Notes: a model not told the origin generated them from the letters alone. A DNA stretch of 64,000 nucleotides from Massilia sp. erpn (GCF_024400215.1 NZ_CP053748.1:4092001-4156000); one strand, 5' to 3'; positions 25,808 to 34,697 are shown, counted from the stretch's first letter. Numbers and translations are program-made.

Positions 25808-27010
25808 ATGGTTCCAAGCCGCATCCTGATTTCCGGCGCCGGTATTGGCGGTTTATGCGCCGCCTGGTGGCTGGCGCGCCTGGGCGCAGAAGTGCACCTG
25901 GTGGAGAAGGCCGCTTCGCTGCGCGAAGAGGGCTATATGATCGGCATCGCCGGCCTGGCGCATGGCGTGCTCGATGAAATGGGGCTGCTGCCGCGCTTGC
26001 GCCAGTTCGCCATTCCCTTCGAGCGCAGCCTGTACCTGGATGGCGCGGGGCGCCGCATCATGAGCCTCGACCATGGCCGCCTGATGGCGCAGCTGGGCCA
26101 TATGGTGGTCTTGCGCAGCGACCTGGCGGCGCTGCTGTACGAAGGCATGCGCGACCGCGCCAGCCTGCAGCTGAATACCAGCATCGCCGCGCTGGCGCAG
26201 GACAGCGGCGGCGTCGACGTGCGTTTCAGCGATGGTTCGGGCGGGCGTTTCGATTATGTGATCGGCGCCGACGGTTTCCGCTCGGCCACGCGGCGCCTGG
26301 TGTTCGGCGCCGACCAGGACTGTTGCCGCCATCTCGGCTTATGGGCTGGCGCCTACTGGCTGCCCGATGCGGGCCAGCTGGAGGAGGACATGCTGACCTA
26401 CGCCGAACCGCGCCGCATGAGCATGTATTACCGCATCGGTGACGGCCGCATCGCTGCCCTGCATATCTGGAAATCGCAGCAGGAAGCGGTGCCGCCGGCG
26501 CTGCGGCGCGCCACGCTGGAGGCGGCCTTCAGCGGCAGCCATGCGCGCGTGCGGCAAGGCTTGGCGCACCTGCCGCCACAGGACGAACTGTATCTGGATG
26601 CGGTGATGCAGGTCGAGCTGCCGGCATGGACGCGCGGCCGGGTGGCGTTGCTGGGCGATGCGGCGTACTGCCTGAGCCTGGTGAACGGGCAGGGCGCCAG
26701 TATGGCGCTGGCCGGGGCGCGTTGCCTGGCGCGCGAACTGGCAGTCGATTCCAGCCCGGCAGCCTTGCTGCGCTACCAGCACCGTCTGCAGCCGGCGATC
26801 CAGGCCTTGCAGCAGCGCGGCCGCAAGGCGGCCCGCCTGTATGTGCCGGACAGTGAGTTTGGCTGCCGCCTGCGCAATCTGGCGATGCGGGCGGTGCCGC
26901 AAGCCATGCTGGCCCGCTACTTCATGAAGAGCGCAAAGGAAGAGGCCGGCGTGGCCGGCGGCTTGGCCAGGGAGGGGCGCTTGCACCTCCCTCAAGATGA
27001 GTTGGCTTGA
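25808..27010 (+). CDS. FAD-dependent monooxygenase
   Basis: This 400-residue flavoprotein has the N-terminal dinucleotide motif ISGAGIGGLCAAWWLAR, DG motif VIGADGFRSATRR and GD motif GRVALLGDAAYC, which place it in the PHBH/TetX-type group A flavin monooxygenases. It sits 9 bases after the siderophore permease. It may oxidise or release iron from the imported siderophore, but this is only inferred from context. Its 3-prime end overlaps the convergent AraC gene by 19 bases. Confidence 0.85.
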   Translation: MVPSRILISGAGIGGLCAAWWLARLGAEVHLVEKAASLREEGYMIGIAGLAHGVLDEMGLLPRLRQFAIPFERSLYLDGAGRRIMSLDHGRLMAQLGHMVVLRSDLAALLYEGMRDRASLQLNTSIAALAQDSGGVDVRFSDGSGGRFDYVIGADGFRSATRRLVFGADQDCCRHLGLWAGAYWLPDAGQLEEDMLTYAEPRRMSMYYRIGDGRIAALHIWKSQQEAVPPALRRATLEAAFSGSHARVRQGLAHLPPQDELYLDAVMQVELPAWTRGRVALLGDAAYCLSLVNGQGASMALAGARCLARELAVDSSPAALLRYQHRLQPAIQALQQRGRKAARLYVPDSEFGCRLRNLAMRAVPQAMLARYFMKSAKEEAGVAGGLAREGRLHLPQDELA

Positions 27011-27906
27011 ATGAATTCGCGCGGCGTCATGCCGAAGTGGCGGCGGAACAGCTTGCTGAAGTGGCTGGGATTGGCGTAGCCGGTCTGCATCACCACTTCG
27101 GTGATGCTCAGATTGGTTTCGCTGAGCAGGGTGGCCGCCGCCTGCATGCGCTTTTCCTGCAGATACGCATGCACCGAGCTGCCGAACAGGGCTTTGAACC
27201 CTTCCTTCAGTTTACGTTCGTTCAGGCTGGCCGTGTGCGCCAGCTCCGCCAGCGACCAGTTGTGATCAAGCCGGGCCAGCAGGCAGTCGCGTGCATGGCC
27301 CAGCTTTTTCTGGTCGCGCCGCTGCACGGCCGGCGCATCGGCCTGCACCGGTTCGGCCAGCAGCGCTTCGACCAGCAGCGAGAGCAGCTCTAGCGCCTTG
27401 CTGTGCAAGAAAAGCTGCTGCACGCCGTCCGGCGCGCGGGTGCGGAAGATTTGTTCGGCAATGGCACGCAGGGCGGCCGAGGCGGGCGTCTGGTAGACAA
27501 AGCTGTCCGCGCCGGCCGGGCGCGTGCTGGCGCGCGCGGCCAGCGTCTGCAGCATGGGCTGGATCTGCATGTCCTGGATCTGCTCCAGCACCTGCGCCGT
27601 GAACAGGATCTCCACCGCGCGCAACTGCTGCCGGCCCGGCACCCGGGTCTGCGATTGCGAAGGGCGCGGCGCGTAGTACAGCAAAGCCTGGTCCGGTGCA
27701 TAGCGGATGCGGGTCTGGTCGGCCATCACGCTCTCGCCCTCACCTTGCAGGAAGACGCAGACGGCCAGGCAGGGCGGCGCTGCGCTCGTCACCACGCAGG
27801 GGTGTTCCGGCGTGAAATCGATATGCACAATCTTCACGCCCGAGCCGGTGCTGATCTCTTGGCGTGTCTGCTCAAACTGCGTCGCGGTGGTGGGCGGGCT
27901 GCTCAT
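26992..27906 (-). CDS. AraC-family regulator, PchR/YbtA-like
   Basis: This 304-residue regulator has a variable N-terminal sensing domain and a C-terminal double HTH (LAELAHTASLNERKLKEGFK; ITEVVMQTGYANPSHFSKLF). Siderophore clusters often encode such a regulator, activated by ferric-siderophore. A Fur box precedes its start. It is convergent with the monooxygenase gene. Confidence 0.88.
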   Translation of the reverse strand: MSSPPTTATQFEQTRQEISTGSGVKIVHIDFTPEHPCVVTSAAPPCLAVCVFLQGEGESVMADQTRIRYAPDQALLYYAPRPSQSQTRVPGRQQLRAVEILFTAQVLEQIQDMQIQPMLQTLAARASTRPAGADSFVYQTPASAALRAIAEQIFRTRAPDGVQQLFLHSKALELLSLLVEALLAEPVQADAPAVQRRDQKKLGHARDCLLARLDHNWSLAELAHTASLNERKLKEGFKALFGSSVHAYLQEKRMQAAATLLSETNLSITEVVMQTGYANPSHFSKLFRRHFGMTPREFIQANSS

Positions 27907-27955
27907 GGTGGCTCGAATCGGAGTGGACTTGTCATCTTAGCATAAGCAAATCTCA

Positions 27956-27974
27956 AATGAGAATTACTATCATT
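27956..27974 (-). promoter_or_regulatory. Fur box upstream of the AraC regulator
   Basis: AATGAGAATTACTATCATT resembles the Fur consensus and the box at 22379. It lies 50 bases upstream of the AraC start, so the regulator is probably iron-repressed too. Confidence 0.7.
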
Positions 27975-27975
27975 T

Positions 27976-28302
27976 AGATGCTTGCACAGGGGCTTTAGCG
28001 CCCGCCTATCGGTGCTGAAAAGGGGATCGGAATATATTCGGCGGCCGTGATTATTGGCGAGAATCGGGCGCTGCCGGTGCGCTACGATGCCTGTGGTCCC
28101 CGGCTCAAGCTTTGCAGTTTGAGCATGCGGGCGGCAAGTTCTGCCGCCGTCCGCCGGCCGCTGCCGATGGCGCGAACGCCTCGTTCGAAGGTGCGTGCCG
28201 GCATGCACTCGACACCCACTCGGGAACCTTCTTCAGCGGTCTTGGATCGAACACCGGCAGGACAAGAAAGCTCACACAGTTGGCACTCATTGAGGAGGCA
28301 AC
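27976..28302 (+). other. intergenic region upstream of the metalloprotease gene
   Basis: No gene is supported in this 327-base gap. It holds a short GCTCAA/TTGAGC dyad near 28104-28125 and ends in an AGGAGG Shine-Dalgarno at about 28292. Promoter elements for the metalloprotease gene presumably lie here. Confidence 0.4.
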
Positions 28303-30732
28303 ATGAAAGCGAAACAGTCCAAGGGGGTGGCAGGCAAGGGAGACGATTGCGGTTGCGGCGCCAGCGAAGGCGCGGCGGCAGCGAACGGCAGTGCGGACTA
28401 TGCCATGCCGCATGATGAAGCGCTGGCCGCGGCCGGCCCGGGCGACGGCGGCATGCCGGGCCTGCAGCGCGCGGTGCGCAGCGCGGCGGGCGGCATGCCG
28501 AGCGCGCGCGGCATGGAAGGCGAGGAGGAAGGCGACGATAGCGGCATGCCGGGCGGTAACGGCATGGGCGGCGATGGCTTTGGCAGCGGTGGCGCCGGCG
28601 GAGGAGGCGGCGGAGCCGGTGGGCGCGACAATGACGCGCCCACCGCGCGCCAGTGCGGCACCATGAACGTGCACCGCCGCCTGCTGTCGACCGTGCCCGA
28701 GTATGCGCGGGCGCGCGACGAGATCGAAATCCAGACCGAACAGTTCGAACGCAATGGCGCCGTCTCGGCGCGCAGCGGCATCACCCGCATTCCGGTGGTG
28801 GTGCACGTGGTCTGGAATACCGCTGCGCAGAATATCAGCGACGCCCAGATCGCCAGCCAGATCGAGGTGCTGAACCGCGACTTCCGCCGCACCAATCCCG
28901 ATGTGGCGCTGACGCCGGCACCATTTCTGCCCCTGGCCGCCGATTCTCGCATCGAATTCGCGCTAGCCACCACCGACCCGGGCGGCGCGCCCAGCAGCGG
29001 CATCGAGCGGCGCCAGACCACGGTGGCCAGCTTCACCGACAACGACGCGGTCAAGTCAAATGCGAGCGGCGGCCTGAACGCCTGGCCTTCGGCGCGCTAT
29101 CTGAATATCTGGGTCTGCCCGCTGGCCGGCGGCCTGCTCGGCTATGCCCAGTTCCCCGGCGGCCCGGCCGCCACGGACGGCGTGGTGATCCGCCAGTCGG
29201 CCTTCGGCACCAGCGGTACGGCGGCCGCCCCTTTCAACCTGGGGCGCACGGCGACCCATGAAATCGGCCACTGGCTCAACCTCAACCATATCTGGGGCGA
29301 CGACGGCACCGGCTGCGCCGGCACCGACAATGTGGCGGACACGCCGAACCAGGGCGGCGCCAATACCGGCGCGCCGACCTTCCCGCGCGTCTCCTGCAGC
29401 AACGGGCCGAACGGCGATCTGTTCATGAACTATATGGACTATGTGGACGACCGCGCCATGTTCATGTTCACCGCCGGCCAGGTGGCGCGCATGCAAGCCT
29501 GCCTGGACGGCGTGCGCAGCAGCATCGGTACCGAAGGCGTGGGCGCTATCCGCCGCAGTTCCTCGCCGGTGGTGGCCTGGGGACCGAACCGGCTCGACAC
29601 CTTCGTGCTCGGCACCAACCGCGCCCTTTACCATAAATGGTGGAACGGCTCGTCCTGGGGGCCATCGGTCACCGGCTATGAAAACCAGGGTGGCATCTGC
29701 ACCAGCGTGCCGCAAGCCGTGTCCTGGGGCGCCAACCGGCTCGACGTCTTCGTCACCGGCACCGACAGCGCGCTGTACCATAAATGGTGGAATGGCTCGG
29801 CCTGGGGGCCGTCGCTGACCGGCTATGAGAATATGGGCGGCGTCTGCGTCGGCGACCCGCGCATCGTGTCCTGGGATACCAACCGGCTCGATGTCTTTGT
29901 GCTTGGCACCAACCGCGCGCTCTACCATAAATGGTGGAATGGCTCGTCCTGGGGGCCATCGCTGACCGGCTATGAAAACATGGGCGGCATCTGCGTCGGC
30001 CAGCCGGAAGTGGTGTCCTGGGGCCCGAACCGGCTCGACGTCTTCGTCATCGGCACCGACCGCGCGCTCTACCATAAATGGTGGGACGGCTCGGCCTGGG
30101 GACCGTCGCTCACCGGCTATGAGCGCCTGGGCGGGGTCTGCACTTCGGCGCCGCACGCCGTGGCCTGGGGCCCGAACCGGCTCGACATCTTCGTCACCGG
30201 CACCGATGGCGCCCTCTACCATAAATGGTGGAATGGTTCGTCCTGGGGACCGTCGCAAAACGGCTTCGAACGGCTGGGCGGGGTGTGCGTCGGCGAACCG
30301 GAAGTGGTGGCCTGGGGCCCGAACCGGCTCGACATCTTCGTGCAGGGCACGGACAGCGCGCTGTATCATAAATGGTGGGATGGCACGAATTGGGGCCCGT
30401 CCGCCACCGGCTTCGAGTTCATGGGCGGCATCCTCACCTCGCAGCCACGCGTGGCTTCGTGGGGACCGAACCGTCTCGACGTCTTCGTCACCGGCACCGA
30501 CAGCGCGCTCTACCACAAGGCCTGGAACGGCAGCGCCTGGCTGCCGTCGGTCACCGGCTACGAGAACCTGGGCGGCGTGATTTCGGCCTTCCGCGAAGCG
30601 CCGCAGGCACAGCCGCAAGCGACACTGCTGCCGGCCCAGGAGGTGACGCCCGACCTGCAAACCCTGATCGTGCCGGCCGGCGCCTCTTTGCAGCGTGAGC
30701 TGCGCCAACCGTTAGGGAGCATGAACCCGTGA
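28303..30732 (+). CDS. M43-type metalloprotease fused to a seven-repeat lectin-like propeller
   Basis: This 809-residue protein begins with a Gly-rich leader (cysteines in DDCGCG; no classical signal peptide). A pappalysin/cytophagalysin-type metalloprotease domain spans about residues 145-410, with zinc motif HEIGHWLNLNH near residue 319 and a downstream Met turn FMNYMDY. Seven tandem 49-residue repeats follow (about 420-763), each with NRLDVFV.GTD.ALYHKWW, as in PLL-type fucose-binding seven-bladed lectins. I infer a secreted protease targeted to glycans. The export route is unclear. It is coupled to the small gene at 30729. Confidence 0.82.
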   Translation: MKAKQSKGVAGKGDDCGCGASEGAAAANGSADYAMPHDEALAAAGPGDGGMPGLQRAVRSAAGGMPSARGMEGEEEGDDSGMPGGNGMGGDGFGSGGAGGGGGGAGGRDNDAPTARQCGTMNVHRRLLSTVPEYARARDEIEIQTEQFERNGAVSARSGITRIPVVVHVVWNTAAQNISDAQIASQIEVLNRDFRRTNPDVALTPAPFLPLAADSRIEFALATTDPGGAPSSGIERRQTTVASFTDNDAVKSNASGGLNAWPSARYLNIWVCPLAGGLLGYAQFPGGPAATDGVVIRQSAFGTSGTAAAPFNLGRTATHEIGHWLNLNHIWGDDGTGCAGTDNVADTPNQGGANTGAPTFPRVSCSNGPNGDLFMNYMDYVDDRAMFMFTAGQVARMQACLDGVRSSIGTEGVGAIRRSSSPVVAWGPNRLDTFVLGTNRALYHKWWNGSSWGPSVTGYENQGGICTSVPQAVSWGANRLDVFVTGTDSALYHKWWNGSAWGPSLTGYENMGGVCVGDPRIVSWDTNRLDVFVLGTNRALYHKWWNGSSWGPSLTGYENMGGICVGQPEVVSWGPNRLDVFVIGTDRALYHKWWDGSAWGPSLTGYERLGGVCTSAPHAVAWGPNRLDIFVTGTDGALYHKWWNGSSWGPSQNGFERLGGVCVGEPEVVAWGPNRLDIFVQGTDSALYHKWWDGTNWGPSATGFEFMGGILTSQPRVASWGPNRLDVFVTGTDSALYHKAWNGSAWLPSVTGYENLGGVISAFREAPQAQPQATLLPAQEVTPDLQTLIVPAGASLQRELRQPLGSMNP
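29560..30591 (+). repeat. seven tandem 147-base repeats encoding propeller blades
   Basis: Seven in-frame repeats with a 49-codon period occur inside the metalloprotease gene. Long identical nucleotide stretches recur, such as taccataaatggtggaatgg, so recent duplication or conversion among units is likely. Unit seven is the most divergent (KAWNGSAWLP). Confidence 0.9.
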
Positions 30733-31037
30733 TCAACCTGACTGGCAGCTGGACCCATTCCTTCGAGGAGGATGAAGGCAGTGTCCAGGTTTTTCGCCCG
30801 ACGCAAGCATTCGATTTTCCACCGGCCCGGCGCGGCCGCGAAACGGTGGACTTCGGCATGGGCGGCGGCCCGGTGGTGCGCGGCATGCCGGCGGCGGACG
30901 ACCGCCAGCAGCATAGCCATGTCAACCTGACCGCGCTGGGCATGAACCGCTTTCGGCTGGAAGGGCCGGGCATGCCGGGCCAGGTGTTCGAACTGGTGGA
31001 GGTGCGGCCCGATGTCTTGAAGCTGCGCCAAGGCTGA
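30729..31037 (+). CDS. hypothetical small protein coupled to the metalloprotease gene
   Basis: This 102-residue protein starts at a GTG that overlaps the metalloprotease stop (GTGA). It has no signal or TM segment. Visible are INLTGSWTHSFEEDEGSVQVF and a beta-rich C-terminus FRLEGPGMPGQVFELVEV. The arrangement suggests a partner of the protease, for example an inhibitor or chaperone, but no family is recognised. Confidence 0.55.
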   Translation: MINLTGSWTHSFEEDEGSVQVFRPTQAFDFPPARRGRETVDFGMGGGPVVRGMPAADDRQQHSHVNLTALGMNRFRLEGPGMPGQVFELVEVRPDVLKLRQG

Positions 31038-31063
31038 GTCAGCCCGGCCGCCAACTGGCCGCC

Positions 31064-31094
31064 AAAAAGCCCGCGAGCAATCGCGGGCTTTTTT
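31064..31094. terminator. strong, probably bidirectional rho-independent terminator
   Basis: AAAAAGCCCGCGA-GCAA-TCGCGGGCTTTTTT: a 9-base GC stem flanked by A- and T-runs on both sides, 26 bases after the stop of the small gene. Confidence 0.92.
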
Positions 31095-31155
31095 ATTGCC
31101 ATTTATTTTCTTTAATGTAAAATTTCTAACAGGAAATTTCATATAGGGGAATCAA

Positions 31156-31785
31156 ATGTACTTCAAGACAATGCCGTTGTTTCGGGCTTTCGCCGCCGCC
31201 GCGCTAATGGGCGCCGCCGGCATCGCGGGTGCCGGCCCGATTCCCGCCTTTGAGTATGCCGAAGCCACGCTGGCGAATCAGCCGTCCCGCAATGTGATGC
31301 TGGGTTACTCGTTTATGGTGGCGGCGCCGACCGTGGTGACTTCTCTGGCTTACTTCAGCGGCTCAGGCGCGAGCAGCCACCAGGTGGGCTTATGGGATGC
31401 CGACAAGCGTTTGCTGGCGTCGGATACGGTGCTGGCGTCGGATCCGCTGAGCGGCCATTACCGTTATCACGCGATCGATGCGATTACCCTGGCGCCAGGC
31501 CAGCTGTATTACGTCGCTGGTCTGAGCCTGGGAAATCTCTTTGCCTATAGCCCCACTGAAATAGCGATGGCCCCCGGCATCAAATTCATGGCAAACAGCT
31601 ATTCCGGTGCGACCACCTCCTTGCAATTTCCCCAACTGAGTTTCGCTCCGGAGGGCGGCCCCTATATAGGCGGCAGTTTTGGCGTCAACGCCGTAGCCGT
31701 GCCGGAACCAGGAGCTATCACGCTGGTATTAACTGGACTGGGGATGATAGGCCTCATGGCATGCCATCGTCGCAAGAAACATTGA
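31156..31785 (+). CDS. PEP-CTERM sorted exported protein
   Basis: This 209-residue protein has a signal peptide ending near AGA (residue 27), a beta-rich body (YSFMVAAPTVVTSLAYFSGSG; HQVGLWDADKRLL) resembling DUF4082, and a C-terminal sorting signal VPEPGAITLVL followed by a hydrophobic helix and CHRRKKH. Such proteins are processed by exosortase and displayed or released with exopolysaccharide. Function of the body is unknown. Confidence 0.85.
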   Translation: MYFKTMPLFRAFAAAALMGAAGIAGAGPIPAFEYAEATLANQPSRNVMLGYSFMVAAPTVVTSLAYFSGSGASSHQVGLWDADKRLLASDTVLASDPLSGHYRYHAIDAITLAPGQLYYVAGLSLGNLFAYSPTEIAMAPGIKFMANSYSGATTSLQFPQLSFAPEGGPYIGGSFGVNAVAVPEPGAITLVLTGLGMIGLMACHRRKKH

Positions 31786-31914
31786 GTGACGCATAAGAGG
31801 AAAGTGCAACAATTGGAGAGATTTTTGCTGTTGAGTGAGCACAGGAGGGTGAATTCTGGTATTATTTCTTTTAAATAACTAAAATTGTTATTAGGAAATA
31901 TTTACGAGGCTCCC

Positions 31915-32265
31915 ATGAACGCCGACAAACCCGCTACCGACAGCATGTTCTTTGCCTGCGCCACGATCTTCCTGGTCGCCACCGTGATGGCCAGCGGCTG
32001 GGGCGCCCACCTGGTCTGGGGCGGGTTGTGCACCATCTACATCGTGGGCGGCCTGATCGCGCGCCAGCGCACGCGCCGCCAGGAAGCCCAGGCCCAGGCG
32101 CACGCCGAGGCTGCGGTCGCTGCGGCAGTCGCCTCGGCGGCAGCGGCTGCACCGGTTGCCGCTGTTGCGGCGTCATCCATCAGCATGCTGCGTGCCGTAC
32201 CTGCCGGCGCCATGCATCCCGTGGCGGCCAATACCGCGCGTCGCGCGCCCGCCGCCGCCGGCTGA
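31915..32265 (+). CDS. hypothetical small membrane protein
   Basis: This 116-residue protein has one or two hydrophobic segments (about residues 11-50) followed by an Ala-rich coiled-coil-like tail (RRQEAQAQAHAEAAVAAAVA). I chose ATG 31915, which has a GAGG Shine-Dalgarno; an earlier in-frame start at 31885 is less convincing. No family recognised. Confidence 0.5.
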   Translation: MNADKPATDSMFFACATIFLVATVMASGWGAHLVWGGLCTIYIVGGLIARQRTRRQEAQAQAHAEAAVAAAVASAAAAAPVAAVAASSISMLRAVPAGAMHPVAANTARRAPAAAG

Positions 32266-32292
32266 ACCACGCGGCCCGGCGGCCGATGGTAC

Positions 32293-32326
32293 CATTGTGT
32301 AAGTCAACAAGGAGTCTTACACAATG
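32293..32326 (+). promoter_or_regulatory. hairpin sequestering the amn start codon
   Basis: A perfect 11-base inverted repeat, CATTGTGTAAG (32293-32303) and CTTACACAATG (32316-32326), includes the amn ATG in its 3-prime arm. The Shine-Dalgarno AAGGAG lies in the 12-base loop. As RNA this would hold the start codon in a stem; as DNA it could be an operator. No other basis for regulation is visible. Confidence 0.65.
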
Positions 32327-33829
32327 TCCAGCCGCCCCTTTGCCGCCCCCCAGCAATTCACCGATCCCGCCGCCGCCCTGGCCCAGGTCCAGGCGCTGTA
32401 CGATGGCAGCATCCGCCATCTGCGCGAATCGCTGCAGCGCTTTGTCGAAGGCGACACCCCGGCCGAACATGTGCGCGCCTGCTATCCCTATGTCCGCATC
32501 CAGACCGAAACCGTGGCGCGCGCCGACTCGCGCCTGTCCTACGGTTTTGTGGCCGGCCCCGGCGTCTTTGAAACCACGCTGACCCGCCCCGACCTGTTCG
32601 CGCGCTACTACCTCGAACAATTCCGCCTGCTGCTGAAAAACCATGGCCAGCACAAGCCGGTGCAGCTCGAAGTGGGCCTAAGCGCCCAGCCGATTCCCAT
32701 CCACTTCTCGTTCGCCGAGCACGACCATATCGAAGGCAGCATGGACGCCGAACGCCGCCTGCTGATGCGCGACGTCTTCGACCTGCCCGACCTGGCCGCC
32801 ATGGACGACGGCATCCCCAACGGCACCTTCGAGCCGGCGCCGGGCGAAGCCCAACCCCTGGCCCTGTTCACCGCGCCGCGCGTCGACTACTCGCTGCAGC
32901 GCCTGCGCCACTACACCGGCACCTCGCCCGAGCACTTCCAGAACTTCGTCCTGTTCACAAACTACCAGTTCTACATCGACGAATTCGTGCGCCTCGGCCA
33001 CGACATCATGCGCCAGCCGGCCGACGGCCAGCAAGCCAATGGCTATATCGCTTTTGTCGAACCGGGCAATATCGTCACGCGCCGCGTCGGCCAGGCCATG
33101 CAGCCGGGCGACGCCCTTGGCAGCCAGCCACCGCGCCTGCCGCAGATGCCGGGCTACCATCTGATCCGCGCCGACGGCAGCGGCATCAGCATGGTCAATA
33201 TCGGCGTCGGCCCCGCCAATGCCAAGACCATCACCGACCACATCGCCGTGCTGCGCCCGCACGCCTGGCTGATGCTGGGCCATTGCGCCGGCCTGCGCAA
33301 TACCCAGCAGCTGGGCGATTATGTCTTGGCCCACGGTTATGTGCGCGAAGACCACGTGCTCGACGAAGACTTGCCGCTGTGGGTGCCGATCCCGCCGCTG
33401 GCCGAAGTGCAAGTGGCGATCGAGCAGGCCGTGGCCGAAGTCACCCAATTGCAAGGCCATGACTTGAAGCGCGTGATGCGCACCGGCACCGTGGCCAGCA
33501 CCGACAATCGCAACTGGGAACTGCTGCCGCAGCGCACGCCCGAGCGCCGCTTCAGCCAAAGCCGCGCCGTCGCCCTCGACATGGAAAGCGCCACGATAGC
33601 CGCCAACGGCTTCCGCTTCCGCGTCCCGTATGGCACGCTCTTGTGCGTCAGTGACAAGCCCATGCACGGCGAAATCAAGCTGCCCGGCATGGCCAACCAG
33701 TTCTACCGCGAACGCGTCGACCAGCACCTGCGCATCGGCGTGCGCGCGCTGGAGCTGCTGCGCGCCCTCGGCACCGACAAGCTCCACAGCCGCAAACTGC
33801 GCAGCTTCGCCGAAGTCGCCTTCCAATAA
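32324..33829 (+). CDS. amn: AMP nucleosidase
   Basis: This 501-residue cytosolic enzyme hydrolyses AMP to adenine and ribose 5-phosphate. The N-terminal Amn domain (YPYVRIQTETVARADSRLSYG) precedes a PNP/UDP-type catalytic domain (NIGVGPANAKTITDH; LMLGHCAGLRN; AVALDMESATIAANGFRFRVP). Length matches the bacterial family. It appears monocistronic, with the start-codon hairpin as the main regulatory suspect. Confidence 0.95.
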   Translation: MSSRPFAAPQQFTDPAAALAQVQALYDGSIRHLRESLQRFVEGDTPAEHVRACYPYVRIQTETVARADSRLSYGFVAGPGVFETTLTRPDLFARYYLEQFRLLLKNHGQHKPVQLEVGLSAQPIPIHFSFAEHDHIEGSMDAERRLLMRDVFDLPDLAAMDDGIPNGTFEPAPGEAQPLALFTAPRVDYSLQRLRHYTGTSPEHFQNFVLFTNYQFYIDEFVRLGHDIMRQPADGQQANGYIAFVEPGNIVTRRVGQAMQPGDALGSQPPRLPQMPGYHLIRADGSGISMVNIGVGPANAKTITDHIAVLRPHAWLMLGHCAGLRNTQQLGDYVLAHGYVREDHVLDEDLPLWVPIPPLAEVQVAIEQAVAEVTQLQGHDLKRVMRTGTVASTDNRNWELLPQRTPERRFSQSRAVALDMESATIAANGFRFRVPYGTLLCVSDKPMHGEIKLPGMANQFYRERVDQHLRIGVRALELLRALGTDKLHSRKLRSFAEVAFQ

Positions 33830-33844
33830 GCCCGCACCACAGCC

Positions 33845-33885
33845 CAGCCCGTGTCCACCTTGGTGCCTGACACCGATCGGACACG
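33845..33885 (+). repeat. left REP-type arm flanking rayT
   Basis: A 41-base unit beginning CAGCCCGTGTCCACCTTGG recurs in inverted orientation at 34698-34739 with only a few differences. Each copy contains a GGTGCC..GGCACC-like small dyad. Such repeats are the usual substrates of RayT transposases. Confidence 0.8.
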
Positions 33886-33962
33886 CACTCAGCCATAGAA
33901 ATTTCTTTTGTGGTTTGATTTACCTCGGCATGGGACGAGTTGGGGCGACCTACAGTGGAGTC

Positions 33963-34685
33963 ATGGGCCGACTTACACGCATTGAATTTCCGGGAGCGCT
34001 ATACCATGTGACAGCGCGAGGGAATCGCCGTAGCCTGATGTTTCTGGATGAGCGCGATTACCTGATCTGGCAGGACTTGTTGGCGGAAACGGTCAAGCGC
34101 TTCAACCTGCGCGTCCACGGTTTTTGCCAGATGCCGAACCATTATCATTTGTTAGCTGAAACGCTGGATGGGAATTTATCCGCAGGCATGCATTTCCTGA
34201 ACGGGGTGTATGCCAAGCATTTCAATGCCCGGCACGAGCTGGTAGGCCATGTAACGCAGGGGCGCTATCATGCGATGCTGTTGCACAAGCAAAGCCATTT
34301 GCTGGAGTTGGCAAGATATATTTCGCTGAATCCCGTGCGGGCGGCGCTGGTCGCTGATCCGGCCGAATGGCGCTGGAGTAGTCATCAAGCCATGCTGCAC
34401 CCATCCTCCGCCCCGGCTTGGCTCTCCATTGCATGGCTGCTGAGCCAGTTTGGCCTGAGTGATCCTGAAGAGGCCTACCGAGATTTCGTTCAGGCCGGTT
34501 GCAAAGCTGCCAGCCCAGCGCCGTGCTCTCTAGACGACTATTCGAACCATCATGCAGGCAGGGAAGAAGCCGTGATTGCTGCCTACCGGTCAGGCAACTT
34601 CGGCATGCTTGAACTGGCCAAACACTTTGGCATTTCCGTCAAAACAGTTAGCCGCCTGCTTAGTAAGGACAAGAAGACTGCCTGA
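33963..34685 (+). CDS. REP-associated tyrosine transposase (RayT, Y1 family)
   Basis: This 240-residue single-strand DNA transposase has GALYHVTARGNRR, the HUH motif in MPNHYHLL, a tyrosine region (GVYAKHFNARH; ARYISLNPVRAALV) and a C-terminal HTH-like tail (ELAKHFGISVKTVSRLL). ATG 33963 has a GGAG Shine-Dalgarno; the longer upstream frame overlaps amn and is not used. It is flanked on both sides by inverted REP-type arms. Confidence 0.88.
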   Translation: MGRLTRIEFPGALYHVTARGNRRSLMFLDERDYLIWQDLLAETVKRFNLRVHGFCQMPNHYHLLAETLDGNLSAGMHFLNGVYAKHFNARHELVGHVTQGRYHAMLLHKQSHLLELARYISLNPVRAALVADPAEWRWSSHQAMLHPSSAPAWLSIAWLLSQFGLSDPEEAYRDFVQAGCKAASPAPCSLDDYSNHHAGREEAVIAAYRSGNFGMLELAKHFGISVKTVSRLLSKDKKTA

Positions 34686-34697
34686 AACGGCCGAGCT

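Noticed and set aside
27403..27945. 180-codon plus-strand frame opposite the AraC gene
   Set aside because: Shadow of the AraC-family regulator; translation is low-complexity Arg/Gly/His.
29560..30591. Tandem repeats as a possible CRISPR-like array
   Set aside because: Repeats are 147 bases, contiguous and in-frame within a coding region, encoding protein propeller blades.
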